Assembly (NCBI RefSeq): GCF_030124325.1
Contig: NZ_JASKLR010000020.1
Location: 1-64,000, forward strand
Reading direction: 5' to 3'
DNA length: 64,000 nt
DNA from: Sinorhizobium sp. 8-89
GTDB taxonomy: Bacteria > Pseudomonadota > Alphaproteobacteria > Rhizobiales > Rhizobiaceae
The translations under genes were made by a program, and so were the position numbers. Shown piece by piece: positions 20,338-28,814 of this stretch (position 1 is the first letter of the stretch; each line of letters starts with the position of its first letter). The notes under the pieces were generated by a model. That model searched no databases. It was given only the letters and a program-made list of their open reading frames with translations, and was not told the origin of the DNA.

Positions 20338-20416
20338 GATTTAAGGACAAAAACACGCAGCCATTCAAAGTGCTGCCGCGTCCTTTGCGCGCCTGAAAAG
20401 ACGCGCGGCGCTGTAG
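20338..20416 (+). repeat. Short palindromic intergenic repeat, full copy
   Basis: A 79-bp element starting gatttaaggacaaaaacacg and ending cgcggcgctgtag, with an inner hairpin GCGCGCCT...AGACGCGC (one mismatch) and a first stem around GCAGCC..AAGTGCTGC. It closely matches 37028-37104. It sits in the 3' gap between convergent genes. Confidence 0.75.
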
Positions 20417-20512
20417 ATCATTCATCGTTTTATTGAAACAGTGAAACGATCTGACCTTTGAAACGACGCAATTTCGGGTGGAAAACAGTTACACAGTTTT
20501 CCTGGAACTGCT

Positions 20513-22258
20513 TTAATACCCACTCGCGGCGCCCGCCCCGATGCGGCTGTCGACGGCCCCGTTATAGCGGGCGCCGCCGCCGGCCTCGATCTCCGTGAGG
20601 TTTTCGCCGCCGACGAGGATGCCGGTCGCCTGTCCCCAGATCATCCAGTTTTCGTCGATTTCGACGTCATGGCCCATGGCGGCGAGAAGCTTGCGGGTAT
20701 CCGGCGAGAGCGCATAGGGCTCCATGAACACCTTGTCCGGCAGCCATTGATGGTGGAGGCGCGGCGCGTCGACCGCCTCCTGAATGTTCATGCCGTGGTC
20801 GATAACGTTGATGATCGCCTCAAGCGTGATGGTGATGATACGCGCGCCGCCGGGGCTGCCGATCACCATGAAGGGCTTGCCGTCCTTGGAGATGATCGTC
20901 GGGCTCATCGACGAGAGCGGCGTCTTGCCGGGCGCGATCGCGTTCGCCTCACCCTGGACGAGACCGTAGAGATTAGGCGCGCCGGGCTTGGCGGTAAAAT
21001 CGTCCATTTCATTGTTGAGCAGTATCCCCGTTCCGGGTGCCACCACACCCGCGCCGAAGGAGCCGTTCAGCGTATAGGTGACAGCGACAGCATTGCCCTC
21101 ATCGTCGATGATCGAATAGTGGGTCGTCTCCTTGCTCTCGGCGAAACCCGCCGGCATCAGCGCCTGCGAGACGCCGGCCCTGAAGGGTTCGATCTTCTCG
21201 CGGATCTCCTTGGCATAAGCCTTGTCGACGAGTTTGCTGACAGGATTTTCGACGAAATCCGGATCGCCGAGCGCGGTGTTGCGGTCCACATAGGCGTGCC
21301 GCATGGCCTCGACCATGGCATGGACCGTCTCCGCCGAACCGTAGCCGAGATAGGAGAGCGGATAGCCCTCGAGGATGTTGAGTATCTCGCAGATGATGAC
21401 GCCGCCCGACGACGGCGGCGGCGAGGAAACGATGTCATAGCCGCGGTAGTTGCATTTCACAGGCTCAAGCTCGCGAACGGCATATTGCTCGAAATCCTTC
21501 TTGGCGAGGATGCCGCCCTTATCCGCGCTCGCCTTGACGATCGCGTCGGCGATCGCGCCCTTGTAGAAGGCGTCCGGCCCGTTCTCGGAGATGCTCGAAA
21601 GCGAGGCGGCGAGATCGGCCTGGATCAGCTTTTCGCCGACCGCGAAGGGCTTGCCGTCGGGTTTCAGAAAGATCGCCGCTGCCGCCGGGTCCTTCGCCAA
21701 CCTCTCCGTTTTACCGTCGAAAGAGTCGACGTCGCCCTGCTCCAGCACGAAGCCTTCCTTGGCGAGCTTGATCGCCGGCGCGATCAGTTCCTTGAGCGGG
21801 CGCGTGCCATAGCGGCTGCGCGCGTACTCGAAACCCATCACCGGTCCGGGCACCCCGACGGCGAGATAGCCATTGGTGCTCAAGCCTTTGACGAGATTGC
21901 CCTTGTCGTCGAGATACATGGATTTGGTGGCGGCGAGTGGCGCACGTTCGCGAAAGTCGAGGAAGGTGGTCTTGCCGTCTTTGAAACGGATGGTCATGAA
22001 GCCGCCGCCGCCGATATTGCCGGCGGTCGGATAGGTGACGGCGAGCGCATAGCCGACGGCGACCGCCGCGTCGACCGCGTTGCCGCCCCTCTTCAGAACT
22101 TCCACGCCGATGTCGGAGGCGAGATGCTGGGCGGTAACGACCATGCCGTGCTCGGCTTTGACCGGCTCCGGCGACGCCGCCTGGGCGCTCCACGGTGAAA
22201 CGGCGACAAGCGAGAATATCAAAGCAAGGGACAGGCTCTTCAAGCTCAGACTGCGCAT
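20513..22258 (-). CDS. ggt: Gamma-glutamyltransferase
   Basis: A 581-residue periplasmic Ntn-hydrolase that cleaves gamma-glutamyl bonds of glutathione and related peptides. It has a Sec signal (SLALIFSLVAVSPWSAQA), large-subunit blocks GGNAVDAAVAVGYALAV and GGGGFMTIRF, and the autoprocessing site ETTHYSIID, where the second threonine would become the N-terminal nucleophile of the small subunit; later PLSSMSPTII and IGSPGGARI. The start at MRSLSLK is supported by GGAGGAAAGC and by the signal peptide directly after it; the frame is open further upstream. Confidence 0.95.
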   Translation of the reverse strand: MRSLSLKSLSLALIFSLVAVSPWSAQAASPEPVKAEHGMVVTAQHLASDIGVEVLKRGGNAVDAAVAVGYALAVTYPTAGNIGGGGFMTIRFKDGKTTFLDFRERAPLAATKSMYLDDKGNLVKGLSTNGYLAVGVPGPVMGFEYARSRYGTRPLKELIAPAIKLAKEGFVLEQGDVDSFDGKTERLAKDPAAAAIFLKPDGKPFAVGEKLIQADLAASLSSISENGPDAFYKGAIADAIVKASADKGGILAKKDFEQYAVRELEPVKCNYRGYDIVSSPPPSSGGVIICEILNILEGYPLSYLGYGSAETVHAMVEAMRHAYVDRNTALGDPDFVENPVSKLVDKAYAKEIREKIEPFRAGVSQALMPAGFAESKETTHYSIIDDEGNAVAVTYTLNGSFGAGVVAPGTGILLNNEMDDFTAKPGAPNLYGLVQGEANAIAPGKTPLSSMSPTIISKDGKPFMVIGSPGGARIITITLEAIINVIDHGMNIQEAVDAPRLHHQWLPDKVFMEPYALSPDTRKLLAAMGHDVEIDENWMIWGQATGILVGGENLTEIEAGGGARYNGAVDSRIGAGAASGY

Positions 22259-22358
22259 GCTTTCCTCCGGCGACTGGAATGATTGCCCGCAAAACGATGC
22301 CCTCAACCGATGACTGTAGCAGCAAAATTCACCGGCTGCACTCAGGAACGGGTCCGCA

Positions 22359-23021
22359 TCAATCGCCGGAATAGCGCTCCTCGCGCCAAGGATCCCCGCG
22401 CATGTGATAACCATTCCGCTCCCAGAAGCCGGCCATGTCGGCAGCGCGAAAATCGATCCGCGTCAGCCATTTGGCACTTTTCCAGAGGTAGAGGTGCGGT
22501 ACGATGAGGCGCATTGGGCCGCCGTGGGCGCGGCTGATCGGAGCGCCTTCCCAACTAGTCGCGAGGATCGCGTCCTCTGCGGCAAAATCGACGAGCGGAA
22601 GATTAGTGGTATAGCCGTCATAGCTCGTCAGTATGACGTATTCCGCCTCGGGCTTCGGCATCACGCGGTCGAGCAGGTCGCGGGTCAGCACGCCCTGCCA
22701 GCGATTGTCGTAACGCGACCAGGTCGTGACGCAATGTATGTCGGAGAGGCTGTCGCTCTGCGGCAACGACTGAAACGCCGTCCAGTCGAGCGACAGCGGG
22801 TTCTCGATGAGGCCCTTGAGGTCAAGTCGCCACGTCTCCGGCACGATGTGCGGCTGCTGCCCGAGATCCAGAACCGGCCAGTCCTTGACAAGGTGCTGGC
22901 CGGGGGGCAGACGGTCGGTCTCCGGACGTGCGAGGAGCCCGGTCAGGAACTTGCCATCCGCCGCCCAGCGCCGTTTGGTGGAGGTCAGTTTTGTCTCCAG
23001 TACCGGTTCGTCCTCGGCCAT
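22359..23021 (-). CDS. Sulfite-oxidase-fold molybdopterin-dependent oxidoreductase
   Basis: A 220-residue single-domain protein of the sulfite oxidase/YedY superfamily. The conserved molybdenum-ligand cysteine is in SDIHCVTTWSRYDNRW, and the cofactor contacts VILTSYDGYTTNLPL and GGPMRLIVPHLYLWKSAKW follow. It lacks a signal peptide, unlike MsrP/YedY, and so is probably cytoplasmic, as in the YuiH-like group. The preferred ATG (MAEDEPV) is 22 codons inside the open frame. No cytochrome partner is adjacent, and the substrate is unknown. Confidence 0.87.
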   Translation of the reverse strand: MAEDEPVLETKLTSTKRRWAADGKFLTGLLARPETDRLPPGQHLVKDWPVLDLGQQPHIVPETWRLDLKGLIENPLSLDWTAFQSLPQSDSLSDIHCVTTWSRYDNRWQGVLTRDLLDRVMPKPEAEYVILTSYDGYTTNLPLVDFAAEDAILATSWEGAPISRAHGGPMRLIVPHLYLWKSAKWLTRIDFRAADMAGFWERNGYHMRGDPWREERYSGD

Positions 23022-23457
23022 GATGCACCCGCCCGTCGTTTTTTTATTTCTGAGGCTGATTTGAGGCTCGAAAGGCCGCGGCGTCAAGCGAGCGGTTCGG
23101 GTGTCTGCCCATACCCGTTCGAGCTAACTCGGCCGGGTGAGTTCATTGACTATCCGCTTCCGCCATGACACTCTCTGCTGCAGTGCAGCAATGCTGCGCA
23201 CCTGTCTCGCACGGTCACCCTGCTCGGTGGAGGACTGTTTTCTTGCGGCCGGATGAACACGTCTTCGGAAACGCGCGCGGACTCGCGCCAGCCCCGTGGC
23301 CTTCGCACTCGCGCGGCCTGATATCGCAGGTTGCGTCCACCCAGGAGCGACCGACCCAACAATTGCCGTCATTCTGGAGTTGATGCCTTTCGCCTCGCCC
23401 GTTCGGGTGAGACGCCAGCGGTCACGGTGAAACGTCTCTATGAAGGAGAACAGTGGT
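23022..23457. other. Intergenic region before the polysaccharide cluster
   Basis: No gene supported. An imperfect stem (gcctcgcccg/cgggtgagac) about 40 bp upstream of the first glycosyltransferase could be a leader hairpin. Otherwise nothing distinct was seen. Confidence 0.4.
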
Positions 23458-24543
23458 ATGAAAGTTCTGTTTGCCGGCGGAAACGGTTATTATCCGGAGT
23501 TCAGCGGCGGCGTTCAGTCGAGCACGCACCACCTCGTCCAGCAATTGCGTGACCGTGGTCACGAGGCTGGCGTATTGGCCGCATTATTCGGCGACGGCAT
23601 GTTCGGTTTCAAGGCGCGCGTCAGGCTCAAGTTGTCCGGTGAGCGCGGCGTCATGGACAGCTTTCCCGGCTATCCCGTCGTTCGGGCTTGGCATCCCTGG
23701 GAGGCAGCAAGTTTCGCCGTCAATAAGCTCCGCCCCGACGTTGCGGTTGTGCAGTGCCACAAATCGGTCCCGATCGGAAAGGCGCTGCAGGTGCACAATG
23801 TGCCGCTGGTCATCTATCTCAGAAACGTCGAGTTTCACGAACTCGCGGGCGATCTCAGGGAACTGACCGGCGCCTACTACATCGCCAATTCGGAATTCAC
23901 CGCCCGCACCTACAAGCAGAAATACGGCATCGATTCGGTGGTCATCCCGCCGACGATCAACCCCGAAACTTACAAAACGCCGACGACGCGGAACTACGTG
24001 ACCTTCATCAATCCCTATAAGGAAAAGGGATTCGAGCTCGCGGTCCGCATCGCCGAACAATGCCCTGACATTCCTTTCCTGTTCGTCGAAAGCTGGAAGC
24101 TCGCCGACGACCATCGGGCAGAGATCGAGAAGATCATCGCGCCGTTGAAGAACGTGCGGCTCGAAAACCGCACCAGTGACATGAAAACCGTCTATGGGCG
24201 GACGAAGATCCTGCTGGCGCCGAGCAAATGGGAAGAGGCCTGGGGACGCGTGGCGTCCGAAGCCCATTGCAGCGGTATTCCGGTCGTCGGATCGACGCGC
24301 GGCGGATTGCCGGAGGCAATCGGCGACGGCGGCATCCTTCTCGACCACGATGGACCGCTCGAAGAATGGACTGGAGCGATCCGCCGCCTCTGGAGCGACG
24401 ATGCCGAATACGAACGGCTGTCGGCGGCCGCCTCGAAATTCGCCGCGCGCCCGCTCATGCAGCCTGAACGCCAGTTTGCGGCCTTCCTCGAGGTCCTGGA
24501 TCGCGCTGCCGCGAGCCGCGCCTCTGCACTCAAGGCTTCTTGA
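23458..24543 (+). CDS. Glycosyltransferase family 4
   Basis: A 361-residue GT-B fold enzyme opening KVLFAGGNGYYPEFSGGVQS, with the C-terminal nucleotide-sugar domain containing ILLAPSKWEEAWGRVASEAH and the E-x7-E-type segment GIPVVGSTRGGLPEAIGD. It probably adds a sugar to a lipid-linked envelope polysaccharide. The second ATG is preferred because AAGGAGA lies ahead of it. It is the first gene of a cluster with another GT4 enzyme and a Wzx-like flippase. Confidence 0.9.
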   Translation: MKVLFAGGNGYYPEFSGGVQSSTHHLVQQLRDRGHEAGVLAALFGDGMFGFKARVRLKLSGERGVMDSFPGYPVVRAWHPWEAASFAVNKLRPDVAVVQCHKSVPIGKALQVHNVPLVIYLRNVEFHELAGDLRELTGAYYIANSEFTARTYKQKYGIDSVVIPPTINPETYKTPTTRNYVTFINPYKEKGFELAVRIAEQCPDIPFLFVESWKLADDHRAEIEKIIAPLKNVRLENRTSDMKTVYGRTKILLAPSKWEEAWGRVASEAHCSGIPVVGSTRGGLPEAIGDGGILLDHDGPLEEWTGAIRRLWSDDAEYERLSAAASKFAARPLMQPERQFAAFLEVLDRAAASRASALKAS

Positions 24544-24553
24544 GACCGGCAAA

Positions 24554-25735
24554 ATGCGTATCGGTTTCATAGTTGGTCAGTTTCCGTCGCTTTCGGAAAC
24601 CTTCGTCGTCGGCCAGATGGCCGGCCTCTTGCGGCGCGGCTTTACGGTCGATGTCGTCTGCAACGGGATCTCGGACTATAATTTCGCGGATCGCAAGCAG
24701 GAGCCGCTTGCGACGCTTCTCGCACGAACCCGCGACTGGTGGGGTGCGGCGGCGCGCACGCGTCCGACGGTCGGGCGTCTGCCCGCGAAACTTCGCGACA
24801 AGGTCTCCACCGCACTCGACCTGTCGTCGGTCGCTCGCCTGAACGAATGCGACGTCGTCGTCGCTCATTTCGGACATAACGGCGCCCGCGCCGCGCGGCT
24901 GAAGAAATGGAAGAGGCTGAAACCTCCGATCGTCACGATCTTCCACGGCTATGACGTCGGCGTCCCGCTGCGCGAGCGTGGCCTCAGCCGATACAATGAC
25001 CTCTTCGAACACGGCACTCTCAACCTGACCGTGAACGACTATTTCCGCCGCGTTCTTGTGGACGCCGGGGCGCCGCAAGCCAAGGTCGCCGTGCACCATA
25101 TGGGGATTGATCTGCGAAACATTTCCTATGGATGGAGATCCTGGCGCGGCGTGCCGCTGCAATTGATTTCCGTATGCCGGTTGGCCGAAAAAAAGGGCGT
25201 GGAATACGCGCTGCGCGCGCTCGCACGAGTTCGTGCCGACGCGCCGGAACTCGACTGGCACTACACGATCATCGGCGACGGCCCTTTGCGGCAAAAACTC
25301 GAGGCGCTGGCTTCCGAACTCGACATCGCCGGTCGCGTTTCCTTCCTCGGCAGCCTTGCCCACAAGGACGTCAAGCAATGGCTCCGGCGCTCCCACGCCT
25401 TCGTGCTGCCGAGCGTCACCGCCAAGAACGGCGATGTCGAAGGCATCCCCGTGGCGCTGATGGAGGCCATGGCAGCCGGTTTGACGGTGGTGAGTTCCAA
25501 TCATTCCGGTATTCCGGAACTGGTCGAGGACCAGGAGACGGGCTTCCTCGCGGACGAAAAGGACGTCGGGACGCTCGCGAACCGGCTGCGCTTCGTCGCG
25601 GAGCATCCCGAGCACTGCGAGCGCATAGCGCTGCAAGCAAGAAAGAAGGTCGAGGCCGAATTCGACATGGAGGCACTCGACAACGATTTCGCCAAAATCA
25701 TCAGTCGGTTCGCCGGAACGAGGCAAGTCGCTTGA
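24554..25735 (+). CDS. Glycosyltransferase family 4, WcaL-like
   Basis: A 393-residue GT-B enzyme starting MRIGFIVGQFPSLSETFVVG, an opening typical of colanic-acid-type WcaL/AmsK transferases. The sugar-nucleotide site includes ISVCRLAEKKGVEYALRALA and the E-x7-E block EGIPVALMEAMAAGLTVVSS, then NHSGIPELVEDQETGFL. It starts 10 bp after the preceding gene's stop. An in-frame extension upstream overlaps the first transferase and is not real. It acts on a polysaccharide repeat unit; donor and acceptor are unknown. Confidence 0.9.
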   Translation: MRIGFIVGQFPSLSETFVVGQMAGLLRRGFTVDVVCNGISDYNFADRKQEPLATLLARTRDWWGAAARTRPTVGRLPAKLRDKVSTALDLSSVARLNECDVVVAHFGHNGARAARLKKWKRLKPPIVTIFHGYDVGVPLRERGLSRYNDLFEHGTLNLTVNDYFRRVLVDAGAPQAKVAVHHMGIDLRNISYGWRSWRGVPLQLISVCRLAEKKGVEYALRALARVRADAPELDWHYTIIGDGPLRQKLEALASELDIAGRVSFLGSLAHKDVKQWLRRSHAFVLPSVTAKNGDVEGIPVALMEAMAAGLTVVSSNHSGIPELVEDQETGFLADEKDVGTLANRLRFVAEHPEHCERIALQARKKVEAEFDMEALDNDFAKIISRFAGTRQVA

Positions 25736-27195
25736 ACGCAGAAAACATCCGATTCGGTCGCCTCGCGCTTCGCGGCGGGCTGGTGACAGGTGGCGCCCAG
25801 GCCATTCGCATGGTCGTTCAGTTCGTCTCCGTCATCGTGCTCGCGCGTTTGCTCGCGCCGGAGGACTTCGGCCTCGTCGCATCGGTCAGCCCGATCGTCG
25901 CCTTCGTCGGGCTTTTTCAGAATCTTGGGCTTCAACAGGCGGTTATCCAGCGCAAGGAGATCGGAGAGAGAGAGCTTAATCAGGTCTTCTGGATAAGTAC
26001 CCTCGTCGGTCTCGTCTGCACCCTGGTGGTCGTCGCCCTCTCGCCCGCCATCGCCTTTTTTTACGGCGACCAGCGCATGACGGCCATTGCGATTGCCGCC
26101 GCGCTGCCGCTGTTGCTCGGCAGCCTGGCTGCCCTTCCGCTCGCCTTGATGAACCGGCATCTCAAATTCGGACAATTGGCGTTGAACGATGTCTACGCTG
26201 CGGTCGTGGGCCTTCTGGTCACCGCAACGGCCGCCTATCTCGGGATGGGCTACTGGTCGCTTGTCATCGGGCCTGCGGCGTCTGCCGCCGTCGCGCTCCT
26301 CGCGGCGTGGTGGACGACGCGCTGGATGCCCGGCCGGCCGGCATTCGCAATCGACCGTGACATCATCTCGTTCGGCGCCAATCTCACCGGTTTCAACCTC
26401 GTCAATTTCTTTTCGCGCAATCTCGACAACGTTCTGATCGGCAAGTTTTCCGGGCCGATCGAGCTCGGCTATTACGATCGCGCCTACAAGCTTCTCCTGT
26501 TCCCGCTGCAGAACATCACGCAGCCGCTGTCGCGCGTGATGATCCCGCTGATGAGCCGCATCCAGGAAGACAAGCTCCGCTTTCGCGATATCTACCTGCG
26601 CACAAACTGGCTGCTCGCGGCAGTCACCATGCCCGGCATTGCGGCGGTGACCTCGGCCGCTGAACCGACCGTCAGCATCCTCTTCGGTGAACAATGGCTG
26701 CCGGTCGCCCCCATTTTCGCCTGGCTTGGGATCGCGAGCCTGATGCAGCCGGTTTCGAGCACCACGGGCTGGATCTTCATCTGCCAGGGCGAAACGAAGA
26801 CGATGTTCCGCTGGGGCATATACTCGTCGCTGACGACGGTGCTCTCCTTCGTTGTCGGCCTGCAATGGGGCGCGATTGGTGTCGCAGCCGCCTATGCGGT
26901 CAGCGGCTACGTCTTGCGCGTCCCGGTGCTCGCCTGGTTGTTGCAGCGGGTGGGGCCAGTCTCGGCGATTGATTTCCTTTACGTCCAGGGCCTCTTTCTG
27001 GTGTCGGCCCTGGCCGCCTGGATCTGCTATCGGATGCTGCCGGAAGCCCTAACCGGTTCATCGGACTTCCTCGCCCTCGCTTCCGCGATCTGCCTCAACT
27101 ACGGGCTGGCGCTCATCTTCGCACTTGCCCTACGCCAGCCTCGCAAAGTCCTGTTCGACGTCCTTTCGAAGGCCATGAGCGCCATTCGCCGATAG
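25732..27195 (+). CDS. Lipopolysaccharide/exopolysaccharide flippase, MOP (Wzx-like) family
   Basis: A 487-residue polytopic membrane protein that should move lipid-linked saccharide units across the inner membrane. About 12-14 hydrophobic segments are visible, beginning GAQAIRMVVQFVSVIVLARL, followed by the family motif LLAPEDFGLVASVSPIVAFV and later YDRAYKLLLFPLQNITQPLS. It starts with TTG overlapping the TGA of the upstream transferase, which fixes the start and implies translational coupling. Its 3' end overlaps the convergent pyruvyl transferase gene by 66 bp. Confidence 0.9.
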   Translation: MNAENIRFGRLALRGGLVTGGAQAIRMVVQFVSVIVLARLLAPEDFGLVASVSPIVAFVGLFQNLGLQQAVIQRKEIGERELNQVFWISTLVGLVCTLVVVALSPAIAFFYGDQRMTAIAIAAALPLLLGSLAALPLALMNRHLKFGQLALNDVYAAVVGLLVTATAAYLGMGYWSLVIGPAASAAVALLAAWWTTRWMPGRPAFAIDRDIISFGANLTGFNLVNFFSRNLDNVLIGKFSGPIELGYYDRAYKLLLFPLQNITQPLSRVMIPLMSRIQEDKLRFRDIYLRTNWLLAAVTMPGIAAVTSAAEPTVSILFGEQWLPVAPIFAWLGIASLMQPVSSTTGWIFICQGETKTMFRWGIYSSLTTVLSFVVGLQWGAIGVAAAYAVSGYVLRVPVLAWLLQRVGPVSAIDFLYVQGLFLVSALAAWICYRMLPEALTGSSDFLALASAICLNYGLALIFALALRQPRKVLFDVLSKAMSAIRR

Positions 27196-28473
27196 GCCTT
27201 CGATCAGAGGGCGGAGGAGATCCGCCGCCGACATCGCCGAGGCGTGCTCCTCGAGCACGGCCTTGAGGCTCACCTCGCGATAGTGATCGAGATTGCCGAC
27301 GAAGCGGTCGAGCTTGCCGCTCGCCTCTTCCGGCGTGACCGTATCGATGTCGAGCAGGACATCGTCGACGCCAACGCGCTTGGCGACTTCTTTGGTCTTG
27401 AACTCGTAGGCGATCGGCAGCACCGGCGTACCGACGCAAAGCGACATGATCATCATGTGCATGCGCGTCGCCACGACGAAATCGAGCTCCCTCGCGATCG
27501 TCATCAACTGCTCCGGCGTGTGGAACGACGCGTCGACCGTCACGTGCTCGGCGATGTCGGGCGCCAGTCCCGAGACGATCAGCTTCGCCGTCTTCGAGTC
27601 GTCATGGGCATATTCCGGCACGCCCTGGCAGGTCGAAATGAAAGTGACCTTCTTGCCGTGGTCGCGCACGAGCTTCGTCGCGATCTCGCGGACGGAATCG
27701 ATATACCGGCCCATGCCGCCGTCGCCGCCCTTGACGTAATGCCAGTGCCGTACGGAGATGCCGACGCGGCCAGTTGGCGCTGGGCGCCCGATCAGCAGCA
27801 GCGCCTTGATCCGCTCCACCTCCGCAAGCGCGAAGACGGAATCGGCGACCACGTGGCATTTCTTGGGATCGTCGACGAGATCGAGGATATGGTCGCGCGA
27901 ACGGACGTCGCGCAGGAGGATCAGCGGACTGCGGGCAAAAATCGGCGGCAGCATCCGGAGATTGTAAGGCTTCTCGAACGGCCCCAGAGACTGGGTGAAG
28001 AAGATCGTTCTCTTGCCAAGCATCTCGCCGAGCTTGAACTGGTTGATGCGCCGCTCGAGCGAATAGTTTTCGACGAGATAGGTGCCGCCCGTGGTGATCA
28101 CCAGATCGGCGCCCTTGTAGAGTGCAAGACTCTTCCGGTCCTCGTCGCTGAAGAAGCGCCTGTCGAGATAGTTGCCGCTGCCGAGATGGCGGAGCGCGTG
28201 GAAGGCAGCCTGGTTATAGACCTGCTTCAGCGCATTTTTAACGGTATTGTCGTCGTATTTGTACTTGAAGATCGATTCCGACGGGAGTTTCCGTAGCTCG
28301 ATGTCGGGATATTGCTCTTTCGGATACAGTCGCGCCGCGACGTCCGGCTGGCTGTCGAGCACCAGCAATTCCACTTTCTCACCCAGTATCGATTTCAGGA
28401 TATGCCTGATCGCGAAAAGAATGGCCGCGTCGCCCGTGTTCAAGCAGACGGTATTTTCGACTACAACTTTCAT
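27130..28473 (-). CDS. Polysaccharide pyruvyl transferase family protein
   Basis: A 447-residue GT-B-like protein of the CsaB/ExoV-type family that would add a ketal pyruvate to a sugar of an envelope polysaccharide. Typical segments are NTGDAAILFAIRHILKSILG at the N-terminus, ADLVITTGGTYLVENY, KRTIFFTQSLGPFEKPYN and LRDVRSRDHI, and in the C-terminal half ATRMHMMIMSLCVGTPVLPI followed by YEFKTKEVAKRVG. It is transcribed toward the transferase/flippase operon, with overlapping 3' ends. Confidence 0.88.
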   Translation of the reverse strand: MKVVVENTVCLNTGDAAILFAIRHILKSILGEKVELLVLDSQPDVAARLYPKEQYPDIELRKLPSESIFKYKYDDNTVKNALKQVYNQAAFHALRHLGSGNYLDRRFFSDEDRKSLALYKGADLVITTGGTYLVENYSLERRINQFKLGEMLGKRTIFFTQSLGPFEKPYNLRMLPPIFARSPLILLRDVRSRDHILDLVDDPKKCHVVADSVFALAEVERIKALLLIGRPAPTGRVGISVRHWHYVKGGDGGMGRYIDSVREIATKLVRDHGKKVTFISTCQGVPEYAHDDSKTAKLIVSGLAPDIAEHVTVDASFHTPEQLMTIARELDFVVATRMHMMIMSLCVGTPVLPIAYEFKTKEVAKRVGVDDVLLDIDTVTPEEASGKLDRFVGNLDHYREVSLKAVLEEHASAMSAADLLRPLIEGLSANGAHGLRKDVEQDFARLA

Positions 28474-28814
28474 GTTCCGTCATCCCCGTGTGAAAGTCTC
28501 GCCAGACATGGGAGGGTAGTGCCGGCCGACTTGCCGCTTGCGAGAGGTATTCCGTGCCCGACGGACAACCCGCAATAGCGTTCTGTCGCGAAGTTTTGGT
28601 GAATTCATGGCCGATGAGGCGATTTTTGCCGCAATGCAGCATAAGGGCAGATTTACGGGATCGGCAGCAAAGCGCCCCGAATCCGCCATCCTGCGTTTTG
28701 CGGTGGTCGCAGGAGGAGGCTCGCCTGCGCACGGGCGGAACAGGCGCTTTGCCGCCTCGAAGCGGACACTCGCTATCCCTGGCGGCATGGAATTGAGGCG
28801 GCCTCAGAGCCGGT
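28474..28814. other. Intergenic stretch between the pyruvyl transferase promoter and the ABC exporter 3' end
   Basis: No frame with a ribosome binding site and credible composition was found. The part next to 28473 should hold the promoter of the pyruvyl transferase gene. Confidence 0.4.

Noticed and set aside
24194-24553. 120-codon upstream extension of the second glycosyltransferase
   Set aside because: It overlaps the first transferase in another frame, and the family start MRIGFIVGQFPSLSE begins at 24554.
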